A stretch of 64,000 bases of DNA from Macrophomina tecta (GCA_024180945.1 JAKSGN010000043.1:186001-250000), one strand, 5' to 3'; shown: positions 21,590 through 34,562, counted from the first letter of the stretch. Notes: a model not told the origin generated them from the letters alone. Made by a program: numbers and translations.

Positions 21590-22528
21590 ATGGAGCAGCC
21601 AGCCGGGCCCGCCAAGCGGCGCCACACTTGCGACGCCTGCAAGCGCGCCAAGGTGCGCTGCGACTCTGCCCGCCCGCTGTGCGCCCGCTGCCGGCGCCTG
21701 AGCACCGAGTGCGTCTACAGCCTCTCACGCCGTGCCGGCCGCCCGCGGCTCGCGAAGCCGCCCAAGCCTGCCAGCCTGGCCGCCACCGCCGATCTCCTCC
21801 CCTCTCCAGCGTCCGCCTCCGCCCCCACCGACGCCCCCACCGACGCCGCCATGCTCGACTATGCCCCCGACTTCGACGCGGCCGCCTGGGTCATGCTGGC
21901 CTCGCCCATGGCCTTCTCGCTGCCTGATGGCTACGCCCTGCCCGCCGATGCCGCGCAGGCCGGCCTGCCCACGGCCATCGACTCGGGCCAGCCGAGCCCC
22001 GACGGCCGCGGCTGCAGCTGCGCCGTCAGCCTGCTCGACTGCCTCGCCGACACGGCCGCCGCCCTCGCCGCGGGCGGGCCCAGCATCGCCGACGCCGTCC
22101 ACGCCTCCAAGCGCCTGCTGGACCGCTCCCGCGCAGTGCTGCGCTGCGGCAGCTGCGCCGAGCGCTGGACCGCCGTGCTGGCCCTCTGCCAAGCCGCGGA
22201 TCAGATTGCCTGCTTGCTCGATCTGGGCTCGCTGTGGGCTGGCCCGTGCCTCTCACGCCACTATCTCTGGCGCGACGGGCTGGCCTGCGACGATGTGCCG
22301 TTGCGCGCCGGCACGAACATCATCAGGGGCCCCAAGCGCCGCCTACTCCTCCGCGCCATCCTCAAACACCGCCTGGCCGAGCTGCAAGAGATCATGGCCG
22401 CCGTGCGCGCCGCCGCCGTCGATGCCGCCGTCGATGCCGCCACGACCTGCGAGAGGACGTTCGCCGCCCTGGCCAGCGACGTGTCCGCCACGCTTGCCGC
22501 CAGAGCTGAGCTGGTCAATGGCCTGTGA
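21590..22528 (+). CDS. Zn2Cys6 transcription factor, AflR-like
   Basis: A single exon of 312 codons. Residues about 14-42 form a fungal binuclear zinc cluster with spacing C-x2-C-x6-C-x6-C-x2-C-x6-C (CDACKRAKVRC), followed by a basic linker (SRRAGRPRLAK) as in AflR-type proteins that bind DNA and switch on pathway clusters. After a proline- and alanine-rich linker, residues about 140-215 (CSCAVSLLDCLAD, then VLRCGSCAERWTAVLALC) resemble the AflR C-terminal domain. Length is shorter than AflR (over 400). It sits in very GC-rich DNA, the ATG context GCGCGATGG is plausible, and there are no in-frame stops. The adjacent AflR-like fragment suggests a duplicated pair. The target pathway is unknown. 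Confidence 0.85.
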   Translation: MEQPAGPAKRRHTCDACKRAKVRCDSARPLCARCRRLSTECVYSLSRRAGRPRLAKPPKPASLAATADLLPSPASASAPTDAPTDAAMLDYAPDFDAAAWVMLASPMAFSLPDGYALPADAAQAGLPTAIDSGQPSPDGRGCSCAVSLLDCLADTAAALAAGGPSIADAVHASKRLLDRSRAVLRCGSCAERWTAVLALCQAADQIACLLDLGSLWAGPCLSRHYLWRDGLACDDVPLRAGTNIIRGPKRRLLLRAILKHRLAELQEIMAAVRAAAVDAAVDAATTCERTFAALASDVSATLAARAELVNGL

Positions 22529-23166
22529 GGTGGCGCTCCGCATTGTGTGGTAATGCTTCCGCCCTGGGGCCGTCTCGCGTTCCTCCTTGTTGGCTGTCGT
22601 GCTCTTCCACCCCCCCCCCGGGGCGGGAGGGGGCCCGGCAGGGTATTCATTCCTGGACCATCCTGCAATGCCCCCGCTCCCTCCCTCCGGGTGTTCCGAG
22701 ACATGAGGCCTCAGCACCGGCCGCGCGCCCCCGGTCGAGACTCTGCCGGCCCTGATATACTGTACATGAACTACGTGGCAGGTATGGGTGATCTTCGCGT
22801 GCCGACGGTCCGTGCTATGCCACGAAGCCAGTTGCACTCCACCCGCTGCTGCGCCCCCCAACCCCCCCTTCCCCTGAGCGGAAGGGAGGGGGAGAGCACA
22901 GTCCGAGAGTCAGTGTCCTATTGAGCGAGGGTTTTATCACGGCCTCTGGGGTGAATTGCGCCGGTCTCAGTGCCGCCCGTTTTGCGTCGGTAACAGAGAG
23001 TCAGACCTTAGGAAGGAAATCCGCCGGCATGCTGCTTCAGCGGGACCACGTTCCGTCGTCGCTCGCTCTGATCGCCCACCTCCCGACCAATCAGACTCAC
23101 TTGCCCCCTCACGAGCCTCCTTGATAAGACGTGAAATCACAGTGGTCGCTAGATGAGCACTGCATA
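22529..23166. other. intergenic with C-rich inverted runs
   Basis: GC-rich DNA without a convincing gene. It has C/G runs that could pair (CCCCCCCCCC then GGGGCGGGAGGG at about 22609-22636, and CCCCCCTTCCCC then GAAGGGAGGGGG near 22862-22893). Short open frames on both strands have no recognisable domain. Confidence 0.45.
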
Positions 23167-23331
23167 CAGGGGGATCATGTTCGGGCTGCCAGTGGGTCAA
23201 CAGGTTCTGTTGCTAATTTTGCTCTTAACGGCCACCGCTTGGCCTGCCTCGGTCTAGAAATTTCCCTAGAGGGTGTAGTCAGCGCAAGGACAGTACGCCC
23301 CACTGGCAGTCCGAACATGAGGCCCCCCTTG
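23167..23331. mobile_element. MITE with TA target site, 165 bp
   Basis: The ends are inverted copies of about 30 bases: CAGGGGG-ATCATGTTCGG with GCTGCCAGTGGG at the left, and CAAGGGGGGCCTCATGTTCG with GACTGCCAGTGGGG read inward from the right. TA flanks both sides (23165-23166 and 23332-23333). Size, TA duplication and lack of coding fit a Tc1/mariner-type miniature element. It has no sign of RIP, as expected for a short repeat. The parent transposon is unknown. Confidence 0.7.
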
Positions 23332-23601
23332 TATGGAATACGACCATGCTTCCCAACCTCTACTATCCCAAAGACGAAAAACCCCAATCGGCCACGAGTT
23401 TTGCACCCATAAGAAACATCCACCCAGGGGGCCTGCGGGGCCAAGAACATCATCAAAAGAAAGCGCACATCGAGCTCTCTACTTTAGTTAATCGACAAGT
23501 ATTGCAGTGCCCGTGCTGGACCGCCGGTCGATGGGCTCTTTCCGCCCCACACCTGCCGTTCGCCCGCTGGAACTTTTCACTCCTGTGGCCAGAGCGCAGT
23601 C

Positions 23602-25001
23602 TTGGCGCTGTGTGTAACAATGGCACCAAGCCCAGCATCTCTGTCGCAGGAAGAACGGCAACACGAGACCCGGACGCCTTCGAATCGTCAGAGAGTGACC
23701 AGGCAACAATCCACCACAACGAGACCCCATGCAGGAAGCGCTAGTCATGACACAATTCATGTCCACCCAGCACCGGAAGCACCTTCGTTGAATGCCACTC
23801 GTCGTGCTTTAGGTGAAGCCCTTCGCAGCACAATTTGGGACTATGAGAGCCAAATCAAGTGCTTACAAAGAAAAGAAGAATTCTCACGCCAGAGATTCCT
23901 TAAATTAGAGGAGAAACTCGCACAGCTAGCCGAGCAAAACCAAGAGTTGGAGGGAAGAGTCGTCCAGCTAAGCGAGCAGAATCAAGAGCTAGAAGAAAAA
24001 GTCGAGCAACTAATCGAAGAAAAAGAGTTGGACAAGGAGATTGAACAACTGACGAACACCTAGAGAACCAAGCCCAGAAACTACAGAACAATGTTGAAGA
24101 GTCAACCACGCAGGCCCAGACAGACAACCTTACCAGACAAGTCCAACAGCTTACAGAAGGGCTGAACACGCTATCTACAACTCCTCAAGTCAATAATCCA
24201 AGCTGGGCAACAGTGGTAGCACGCCCAACACCCAAGTTCCCCCTAACGTATAATACTCAATCTGGAAACAATCCCGCAACCCTACGAATTATCACCGCGC
24301 CACCTTCTACAAAGAATACCTTCTCAAGGTACATGCCAACCAAGACTGCACTAGAACAGATCTCTCAGGCCCTTAAGAAACACGACGGGACCAAAAATGC
24401 ATCAGTTCTTGGCGTAGGGACAACAAAGCTAGGGTATCTTATCCGCTTCAAGGATGAGGAAGCAAAGAAACTCGCAGCGAGCAATATAGATTGACCAAAA
24501 CGCTTGGAAACGAAATAGCAATCACCCACCCCCAGTTTGGCATTGTAGTTCACCGGACACCAACAGCGGAAGTCAACGTCGGAAGGAAAAACGAAGCCAT
24601 CCAAAAGATCGTCCAGGAGAATAATCTTATTGACACACAAATCAAGGATATAGCTTGGTTGAAGAGACTCGCCGCTAGGACAACATGCCTCCTTAGGCAT
24701 CTGGTTTAGCTCTCAAGAGGCAGCCCGAAACGCTATCCAGAACGGGCTTGTGTTTGGCCAGAACTACACCAATCGAGTCGAACCTTACCGGATGGAGAGG
24801 AAGAGATGCCACCGGTGTCTTCAGTTTGGACATCTAGCATGGAACTGCAGAGAGAGCGAAAGATGCGCACACTGCTCAGCAGAGCATAATAAGAAGGACT
24901 GCCAACCGGATACTTCCCCTCGGTGCGTGGACTGCAACCAAGATCATCCAACGGGATCAGTCCAATGCAAAGGGGTTCCACCCTATCCTTTCCGCGTGTA
25001 G
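23602..25001 (+). pseudogene. Tad-like LINE ORF1 (gag), frameshifted
   Basis: The nucleic-acid-binding ORF1 of a non-LTR retrotransposon, broken into at least four frames (23602-24063, about 24063-24494, 24491-24709, 24712-25001). It starts with a Q-rich region and a long coiled coil with heptads (LAQLAEQNQELE, VVQLSEQNQELE). A block beginning SWATVVARP marks the usual middle part. The end has three cysteine-histidine knuckles: CHRCLQFGHLAWNC, then CAHCSAEHNKKDC, then CVDCNQDHPTGSVQC. This order is typical of fungal Tad-type ORF1. No endonuclease or reverse transcriptase ORF follows. The copy is not RIP mutated; damage is by small indels and stops. Confidence 0.8.
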
Positions 25002-25227
25002 TGGATGTTTTTTCTTTCTCTATTTCCTTTGTTATCATGTAAATGTAAATCACCTTAGTAGCACACCCTCGAATAGTCTGTAGCCTGCATATCGCTTAAG
25101 GCGATGGGTCGGGTAAATGAATTCAACTCAACTCAAATGTCACGCTTTTGCTTGCACGAAGCGTTTTGCCCCCTTATCACCAGATCCGCGCTAGTAAACA
25201 GTACAGCTTACTACATTGCTTCCACTA
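25002..25227 (+). other. LINE 3' end and flank
   Basis: After the ORF1 stop there are about 130 bases ending in a TCAAC repeat (AATTCAACTCAACTCAAA, 25117-25137), a likely LINE 3' tail. The following about 90 bases to the pogo-2 TA have no recognised feature. A matching target duplication for the LINE was not found. Confidence 0.45.
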
Positions 25228-25465
25228 ACGTGTTTCACCAGTGAGCTGCGCACCCCACAAACCCAAGACGCGTCTTCGCACGAAAACAAACATGGCACCA
25301 CCACAACTTTCTCAATCACTCTAAAAAGAAGCGAGGTTAGCTCTTGCTTCCCAAGCCTTGCAAAGAAACCCAAATCAAAGCCGGCGCGCTCTAGGACGGT
25401 CGTACGGTATTCCGGAATCAACCCTACGGACGCGTCTTCGTGGCATCCAAGCTAGACATAAGTTA

Positions 25466-25849
25466 TGTTACGCCGTTACTCTTTCTGGGGGAGGTCGGGC
25501 GTATCGTCGGGTAGCGTAGGCTTTCGGGGGGCCGTGGCGGTAGGTAGGGGAGGGTCGCACGCAATATTAGGGTAAGAATTAATTAACAAGTTGACCACGA
25601 GGGTCCTATCTACTATAAACGAGTATAGCCTATATACACAGGGTGTTTGGTTGGATTACGGTGGATTACTAGCTGGCTCACCGTGATCCAGTAAGTCGAG
25701 TAATTCATGGTTAGTGCGCTGGGTGATAGATCCACCTTCTGCCCTTTAGGGCGTGATCCGGACTAAGGATTTCCCGCTCCGAGGGGTTAGGGCCTTTTCT
25801 AGGGAGTAGGGCCGTCCTTCCTCCGTCCCCTCCAGCTAGTGTCGTAACA
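25466..25849 (-). repeat. gypsy A left LTR (3' LTR in sense), little mutated
   Basis: Starts TGTTACGCCGTTACTC and ends GTGTCGTAACA, 384 bp. CTATCCCCCCTCTAGG to its right is the complement of a polypurine tract. Compared with the right LTR nearly all differences are C-to-T or G-to-A in the latter, so RIP is strongly unequal between the two LTRs. It borders the clean end of pogo-2. Confidence 0.9.
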
Positions 25850-27179
25850 CTATCCCCCCTCTAGGCGACTTTCGGCCCGAAAGTTCAAAGCTATAAGTAT
25901 AGAGTAGTTCTTTCTTATCCATTTCGTTGCTTGTTTCTAACCTTATTTTATAATATCTAGTTATAAGTTCTCTAAGTGCTATAATTTAGCTACTTATATC
26001 GTTTATCTAGGAGTTGTTATTATGCCTTCCTATAGTTACTACTGTAAGAAGGGCAAGGAGTATAAGGTATTACTAGAAAAAGAGCTAGGAACTTTATCTT
26101 CTTATTATTTTAAGTATATCCGTTAGGGTCGTAGCTATAATATTTAGAATATCCTAGTCTAAGATTATAGGTTCTCCTAGTTCTTAGTAAGTGGTTATTA
26201 ATAGTTATAGAAAACTTAGTTAATCGGAAGCGCGATCGCCTTTATAGAAAATATTTAGCTACTACTAAGGTTCTATCTACTTCTTAGTAGGCTTTAAAGA
26301 TAACTTAAAACTCCCTTTTTACTTCTATAGCCCGTTTAGAGTATTTAGAGTGGTAGGAGTAGTTTCTTAATAATCGGGAGTATAAAATAGTATATTAGGG
26401 TTTATTATTCTTAGAGGAGCTAGAGCTTAAGAAGGCATATATAGCATAGCTATTAAGTTTAGATAGTAGTAATATAGTAAGTTCTAATAGGGCGGTTCCT
26501 CGAGAAGTACTAGTAGACTAGTTTTAGATATTTCTAGCGCCTCCTTTAGGTTTTATATTATAGAAGAATACTCTAGATTTAGGTAGTTAGAATTTTATTA
26601 GTAGTATTTCTAGATAAGTTCTTTATAGTTAAGGTAAGAGACTAGTTTCTATAAGAGTTTCTAAGAATTTCTAGTGGGGTTCGTTTCTTTCTATTTAATA
26701 AGGTACTTATATTAACCGTTAATCTAGTCTCTATTAAGGATTTTTTCTACTAGCTATTCTCTATTAGTATTATTAGGGTGTATTTTAATTTCTAAATTAG
26801 GTTTAGTATTGTTATATACGAGTTCGAGTAAGAAGATATAGAAAACTAGATATATATCTACTTATTCTAGTAATTTAAGTTTAAAGAAAATAGGTAAAAG
26901 TTTTTTTTTTATCTAGTAGGGTCTAATTCTCTTATAGTCTAATTTATCGTTCGATTATATAGTTTTAATATTTTTTTCTAAGAAGCTAGACTTTATTTCC
27001 CTTCTTTAGGAACGGTGACACCTAGCGCTATCTATCGTAGTATATAGCTATTTAGTATATAGTAAATTTAATATCTCGAGCTAGTTTTTAGTATAATTTG
27101 TGTAGCTAATCTACCCTAAGTATAGTTTTTTAAGTAAGTACTTTATAGACCTAGGGTTCTCTAAAAGTAGTAGAATTAA

Positions 27180-27660
27180 AACTATAGTTAGTATAGAAGG
27201 GTGTAGTTTATATAGCTTTCGTTAATATACTATTATACGTATATTAGACTAGTGGTAGAAGTTCGACCTAGTTATTTTACTTATAGTTTAGATAGAATCT
27301 TAGGTACTACTCTAGTATCTAGTTAGTTTATTTTATTTATTTATTAGTTTACGGGTATACTATTATTAATATCTTATATTTAGTTCCTAGTTTATAGACT
27401 AAGGTTTGCTAGAACTTAGCTCTAAATTATAGGTTCTAGTCCATAATTAATTCCTAAGGCATTCTATAGTAAGTAAAAATATATCTAAGAAAGAGGTAGG
27501 TATAGCCCTTCGTTCTAATTTTCTTATTATAAGAAATAAAGTATGCCTATTTTATTAAATAGTTAACGATAACTAGAATAGTATTATATTATATTTTAGT
27601 CACAGGGTCTACTAAAATTAGTAGGTTAGTAATAAAGTCTATTATAACCAATTCCTAGGA
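27180..27660 (-). pseudogene. gypsy A integrase relic
   Basis: The minus strand reads through stops as a Ty3/gypsy integrase core: a block like ELVIIDFIT (first catalytic D, near 27655), the segment PVTKI, the region ELIMD (second D, near 27445), and a degraded HPQTNGQTE motif (near 27350). Many W, Q and G codons are stops or A/S/R-type changes from RIP. The chromodomain region is not clear. Confidence 0.75.
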
Positions 27661-28971
27661 TTTAGTTAGTATTATAATAAGCTATAGCTATCTATATAGT
27701 ATATATTATACCGCTTTATTCTTTATATATTCGTTATATTTCTAGATAACTTTTTCTACTATTTTTCTTATTTGGGGAAAATAGAAGTATTTTATAAGTT
27801 ATTCTAAGGTTCTTATTATTTCTAGGTATTTATAAACTACGAATTTATAGTATTTCTTAGTTAGTTATTTATATAGAGATATTAGTATATATATTTTTTC
27901 GTAGAATAGTATATTACTTCTATAATCTTAGACTAGATTAGAATTATTATATTCGGGGGTATTTATTTATTATAGTAGTTTCTAGAATAGTAGGTTATTA
28001 TTATATTTTCTTTAAATAATTTATTTCTAAGTAGTAGTATTATTTTCTTCTTTATTTACTACTTCTTTTATAGTTTCTTTTAGTATAGATATAGGTTCTT
28101 TATCTTATAGTTCTTTATTATCTTTAGGTTTTTATTTAGGTATTAGGGCTCTTAGGGGCTCGTTATTATTAATAGGGCTTTCTAGTCTTATAATTAGTAC
28201 TAGTATTTATTCTTTCTATAATACGTTGAGTTCTTTAATAATTTAGGGGCGGTTAGGGTCTAATATACTATTATTATTTTATCTAAGTATTACTAGTAAT
28301 AATTTTAGCTTTTCTTTTATATAATCGGCTCTACGGCTAAGTATATTTACCTTACTATTTTTATTTCCTTTATAGTAGTAGATCTTAAAGTAGAAAAGAG
28401 TAAGTTATTCTATTTATTATACTTATCTTCTATTTAATATCTTAGTAGTTATAAAGTATTCTAGGTTTTTATAATCTAAATATACCGTAATTTCATAGTT
28501 GGCTTTCTTAAGGTAATATTACTATTTCTTAAATACTATAATAATTATAAGTAGTTCTTTATTATATATCTCGTAGTTAAGTTTTATAAGTAATATTTTA
28601 TAAAAGTAGTATATAATAGAATAAAATCTTTTCTTATTATCTAGCTAGCTAAGAGTAGTACTAATAGTATAGTTAAATATATTAGTTTCGAGATAGAGAG
28701 GCTTATTAAAATTAAATATAATTAATATAAGGGCTTCTATAAAGGCTCTTTTAAGTTAGTTAAACGCTTTCTATTATAGTTCTTTCTAGGCGAATAAGGT
28801 ATCTTTTTAGGTAAGTTAGATTAGTAGTTTAGCTATATAGAAATATTATTTAATAAACTACTAGTAGAAGTTAGTAAATTCTAAAAAGACTTATACTTCT
28901 TTAATATTTCTTAGTTTAGACTATTTTAGAATATCTTCTATCTTTTTTAGGTCTATAACTACTTTTTCTAG

Positions 28972-29224
28972 TATTGGAACAAGTGGTGTGACGGCTTAAT
29001 TAATAATAAAAGAATTAATTAGAATAAGTAGTATATCTAATAGAGAGAGGCCGTACGGGCTTTTCTTATATCTATTCTACCTACTAGGGTAAAACGGGTA
29101 TATAACTTACTTACCTACTAAGACAAGTGCACAACGAGTATAAGACATAACTAAATCTAAAATACTACTAAATTAAATATTCTAATAACTTGGCAAAAGC
29201 TATATATACGTAATTAATCTAATA
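28972..29224 (-). repeat. copia A copy 3, left LTR
   Basis: Starts TATTGGAACAAGTGG and ends TTAATCTAATA, 253 bp, followed by TACCCCCTTCACG, a mutated complement of the polypurine tract. The extra segment (AATAACTTGGCAAAAGC) before the end distinguishes the long LTR form from copy 4. Confidence 0.9.
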
Positions 29225-32200
29225 TACCCCCTTCACGTACTACCTATTTAGGGAGTAGGTGATAAAAAGAAATAAGGGTAAAATAGATAACTAGGTAAGT
29301 ATTAAACTCGTAGACTCGCTTAAAGTAGGCAGTTGATTTCTAAAACAAAGAAATAACAAAATACGTTTTCTATACTATAGGCTAGTAGTACTACTAGTAT
29401 ACAATATAGAAAACGCATAAGTAGCGTTCGGATAATAACCATAAATACTAGAAAGATTAGTGGAGACTTATACCTAATTAGGCATGAGTTCTCTATTAGC
29501 TTAAATAAGCTATAAGGGTTGCACCTTATTTTACGAAATAACACAAATAAATAGCCGCTAATTATGGAGTAGGGAAAGTCTAATAGCCGTAACGAAATAA
29601 GCGTGCTTCTAGCGAGATAGGGCTTTAGTAAGACTGTCTACTAATATTACTACTATAGACGTCTACTAAAGGTAAACGTTGCCTGCTTAGGCTTCCTAGC
29701 GCAGTCAATAGTAGTATATATTTATATAACGTAGCTTGGTGTTAAGCTTCCCAATACTTTCCTATATAAGCCGAAGCGTTTACGTATTATCGCACTATAT
29801 TTTAATTTAGTGGCCTAGATCGAATTGCACTCCTCTAAAAAGGCGTTTCTATTAGAAGCATTACTTAGCGGCTTTTAATAAGGTAAGAAGCTCGGCTTTA
29901 GTAGTTAAAGTTATAACCGTAGACTGCTTAATAGCCTTCTAATTAATAGCTACTCCGAATATAGTAATAATCGAGCCTTAGTAGCTTTGGCGCGTGTTTG
30001 GATTATTAGTAAATACTACATTACTACTAATAGTAAAGATGTTGTTTTCATCCTTATAGTTACTCTAGAAGAATAAGGCGAGCTTCTTAGTTCCTACTAA
30101 GTAGCTAAGGAGCCTCTAAGAAAGTTCTAGATAGCGAGAAGACGGATTAGTAAGATAAGATAATAGTACGGAATAGGCGTACGTAATATCTACCCTAGTA
30201 CTAGTAGCCGCGAATTATACTAAACTAATTCTGCTTTAATAAAGGTAAATATCTTGCGCGCTTATGTACGTATCTTAGTTCGCTTAAAGCACTTCATCTG
30301 AAGGAAGCGGTATTAAAGAAAAGTAATTTTTACTAACACTGTAGTGAGTAATAAGGCTAGAGATATATAATTTCTAGAAGAACTATAAGAGCCTCTACTC
30401 TCGGTCCCTTATAATGCGTAAGGCTAGAAACTATTATACTTCTTCTAGAATTCTTATCTCGTAGCGTTTAAGTAGGTCTTCTTAAAAAGCATCTATAAAA
30501 GGTTTATCTCGCTTATAGTATACTATAATAACGTCATCTATAAAGAAGAAGATGAATAGGCGATCGTTTAAGTATAGATAAGGGGTATTAGGTACCTAAG
30601 TTAAACCGAGCTCTTCTAAGGATTTATAGAAGTGCCGTTACTAGAGAGCTAGTAACTTCTTAAGGCTATAAAGTGCTCGAAGTAAACGAAGAATTTAGCC
30701 TTATTTAAGCTTTAATTCTTCTAGAGGTCGATAGTATGTCTTTTCCTTAAGTAGAACGTAAGGGAATGCATTTATAACGTCGTACTAGCGTATTTCTAAG
30801 TCAAAAGCGTAGATAATAGCAATTAGGGCTTAGAAAATCCAAAAGGTAAGGGTAGCTATATAAGTGTCCTACTAAGTAGCCTAAAGGTCTTCTCTTATAT
30901 AGATACATGCCTTAACTTTAGTAAACTAGCCGTGTTCATTAAGCTTATACTTAAATATCTAGGTAAGTAGTATTACATCTTTATTAAGGCTTTTTACTTT
31001 ACTAAGTACTACTGTCTTCTATACCCTCTTACCCTAAAGTTCCTGGAGTTCTGTTTGGATTGCCTCTAGTAGGTGGGTTTTCATTAGGTGGTTAAAGATA
31101 TCCTTATAGAAACGAGGTTTAGGTAGTAGTTAATCTCGGTAAATACGTAGTAGGTCTATAGGCGATGCTTATGCTTTTACTATAGTAGATTCCTGGAAAG
31201 ATGCGAGAAAAGATATAAATAGCATTTAGTAACTAAATATATTATTATAAATTAACGTAATATACGCATCTTTACATAAGTTACGAGTCCTTAATCCGTA
31301 GATAATTAGGTTTAGATTAATATCCGCTGCAATATTACGTTCTCTTAGAGTACAGTTTTCTCTAGTAGCGCCTAGATCAGGTAGATTCTCGTATTAGACT
31401 AGTATAAGCTGGCCGAGTCCTCGTAATTATTAATTTTATTAATCTTTACCCCCTAAGCCTTGAGAGGCTTGTTGTTAGGCTAGAGTAGATTAATCTAGTA
31501 ATGCGTAATCTAAAGGCTTTAGTGTTTATTTACTATAAATTAAGCCTATTTATAGGCTGCTTTTCGCATGCTATTCGCGTGCTAGGCCTTTATAGGTTAA
31601 TTCTAAGGGGCTTAGTAGATAATCTAGTTATACTCCTTATACTTAGACGCCTAGGTGGCTATCTTAAGTCTCTAGAGTTTCTTAAGTTAAATAAATTAGA
31701 GCCGGTGATAGCTTATTACTAAGGTTAAAGAAGACCTTAGATTTCTAATTCGAGGGGATAATCTCCTTCTTATAAAGCGTAATACGAGGAATTACTACCT
31801 CTTACTCTTAATTTTACTTTTATTATTATAGAGCGAGTATCTTCTCTAGATCCTCTAGAGAGAACTTACTAGATTTATTAAAGATAACGTCTCTTAAGCG
31901 TATTACTCGGTCTTTTAGAGGATGCTAGATTCTATAGATATTAGTAGAGTTATATCCAACTAAGTATCTAATAAGGACACGCTTACCTAGCTTATTACTA
32001 CGTAGAATGTTCTTAAGTAGTAAGTAGGCTTTATAGCTATAAACTCGAAGGTGTGCTACTTTTGGCTTCTTTCTATAGACACGCTTAAATAGTATTTTCT
32101 AATAGTGGCGCTTTATTAGGGTTCTATTATAGATGTAGACTACCGCCTTAATGATTTTAGGCCATAGGTGCTTAGGTAGATTAGTACTAACCCGTAAGAA

Positions 32201-34562
32201 TCTTACTTTAATAATAATTAAGTGCCCTAAACACTCTAATACACCGTTCTACTAAGGTATATACGGAGCTAATACCTTATGGGTAATTTCGTGTTGCTTA
32301 AGCTGCTACTTAAACGCTCGTATAAGCGATACTTCTCTATCTAATCTAAGAAAGGCTACTAATTTACTAAATCTTATCTTAATTATTTAGATAATGTTAA
32401 GAAGGTGCTGGGTGCACTTATCCTTAGTTACATAAGTAACTGCAAAAGTGAATTTAGTAAAAGCGTATTTAAGATGCGTAATCTATTAATAGCCGTTATT
32501 AGCTCGTGTTATATGTGTTAAGTTAAATAAGACTCGAAAGAATACTTCTTCTAATAATTCCTCTAGTTATATAGATCGAGAGATCTGCTGTTGTGCCTTA
32601 GTACATACGTATATATTATAGTAATTAGGTAGCTGCTAATTAGTAATTATAGCTCCTTATACTACTTATAGTAAGGCTTAAATAGCTATTTAGCCTATAT
32701 ATATAAAGATTTTATACTATTATATAGCTAGCAACGAGCGATTAGCAATGTTTAATACTATAGCTAGTAAATTATCTGCTTCCTTATATTCTATAAAGAA
32801 GTAGTTTTAAGCGAAGGTTAGGTAGGCCATAATAAAGTCCTCTAAGTAGAGGTATATACGTTCTATATCTAACTCGATTCCCTTTTCTCTTACCTTAGTA
32901 ATAGAGACGAGGTTTACTATAAACAAGGGTACGTAGGCCACGTCTATAAGCTTAATAGTGCGTGGGCCCTTATAGTTAGTAGTGTATACTAGTACCTTAC
33001 TAAATAACTCGATCTTAACCGTGGAGTTTTCTAATATAACGTAGTTATCTAGCCCTGCGTCCTTTGTTTTAGTATAGCGACTCTTTATATACTAATTATA
33101 GATATAGTATGTTATGCCAGTGTCGGCGATTTATAAGAGATTAAGAGTTGTAGGCCTTAAAATACATTATATACTAAATAATAAGGCAACTACTACTAGA
33201 AAGGATAATATTTTCTTTTCTTCTTTACCTAGTTTTGGCTCTTGTTCCTTTTAAGGAGCGTTATTCTACTTTTTCTAGCTTTAGCCGTGATTTTAGCTAT
33301 TTTTAAACCGTTTAATAGAGCGTTTAACTCTTTTCTTAATTTATAGATCCTCGAGTGTCTTGTTAACTTTATCTTAAATCTTCTAGTTTAGTGTCTAATC
33401 TGCTGGTCTAGCCTCTGGATTATAGTATCTATATTTATCATAGAAGTAATTCTCGCTATATAAGCAGGCGGGTAGCTTTCTTTCCTACTTCTTATTTCTT
33501 AGTAAAGCGGTAAAGGCTACTTTAGTAGCCTTTGAATTCTTAGTCGTATTTTGGCGTAAGTAGTTTCGGTAGTCGATAATTATTTTATAAAGCGACCTAT
33601 TAAGCTCATTATACTAAAGCTTAATTTTATGGGCTAAGGCCTAGTGGGTATTAAGAGGGGTAAGCGCCTTAAGAAAGGCAACCTTTTCTCGATTATCTAT
33701 AACCTCTAGAAGTTCGAGCTTCTCTACCTTAAATAGAGTCTCTTTCTATTATAAGAGCTATTTATTAATATTTTAACTACTTAGAGGCTTCTTAAGCTAG
33801 TGAAGCTTATTAATAATAAGCTCTTCTTAAGTTTCCCTTATTGGCTAGAGCCGCGCCTTAAGCGCTATAAGCTAAGAATAGGGGTACGAATCGCCCCTAA
33901 GCTTCTTTAGGATTAGAAGTAGTAATAGGCTTACTAAGTCCTTAATAATTATTAATAGATCGTTGATTTTCTTTTTTAGCTTCTCCTGTTTAGCTAGGTC
34001 TCTTTTACGAGCCCTAATCTATATTTTGTAGCGCTTCTAGGCTCTTTATTAGTTTAGATCAGAGACTAGTGGCTCTGGAATCTCAGCTGGCTCGCTTAGT
34101 TAAGAAGGCTTCGATGGCTTTAATAGGTCGATATAGTCGAATATCTCGTATTTCTTAGCTCGTAATTAGATAATAAAGTACTATTTATCCCAATTATTAG
34201 CTGTCTTTAAGACAACGATAGGTTTAGAAGACGTTATAGCGTAGTATTATATTACATCGTATTATATTGTATGCCAAAGCAGGCACAGGTAAATTGCTAA
34301 AGTAGGTAGTAGGCGTAAGGCTAATAAACAAGCCGTTCACTTAAAAGTATTACTCTAAGGCGGTGGCAAAGTGCTACGCTTTAGGTAATAAAAAGGCGTA
34401 TTATAGGAGGCAACTAAAGTCCTCCATTATAGGACATGTATAGCAAAAGAGTACCAAGAATAAACATTCGGATACTATGAAACGCTCGGAATAGCACAAT
34501 AAGGTACTAGGGAGAATGGCTTAGAATACAAAAGACACCAAAGACGCACCCGGGCTCATAAC

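Noticed and set aside
20778..21728. 316-codon minus-strand frame
   Set aside because: It is antisense to the AflR-like fragment and the start of the regulator; R/S/C-rich composition marks it as a shadow frame.
21732..22553. 273-codon plus-strand frame and other frames over the regulator
   Set aside because: Proline/alanine-rich shadow of the Zn2Cys6 gene in another frame; the zinc-cluster frame is clearly the real one.
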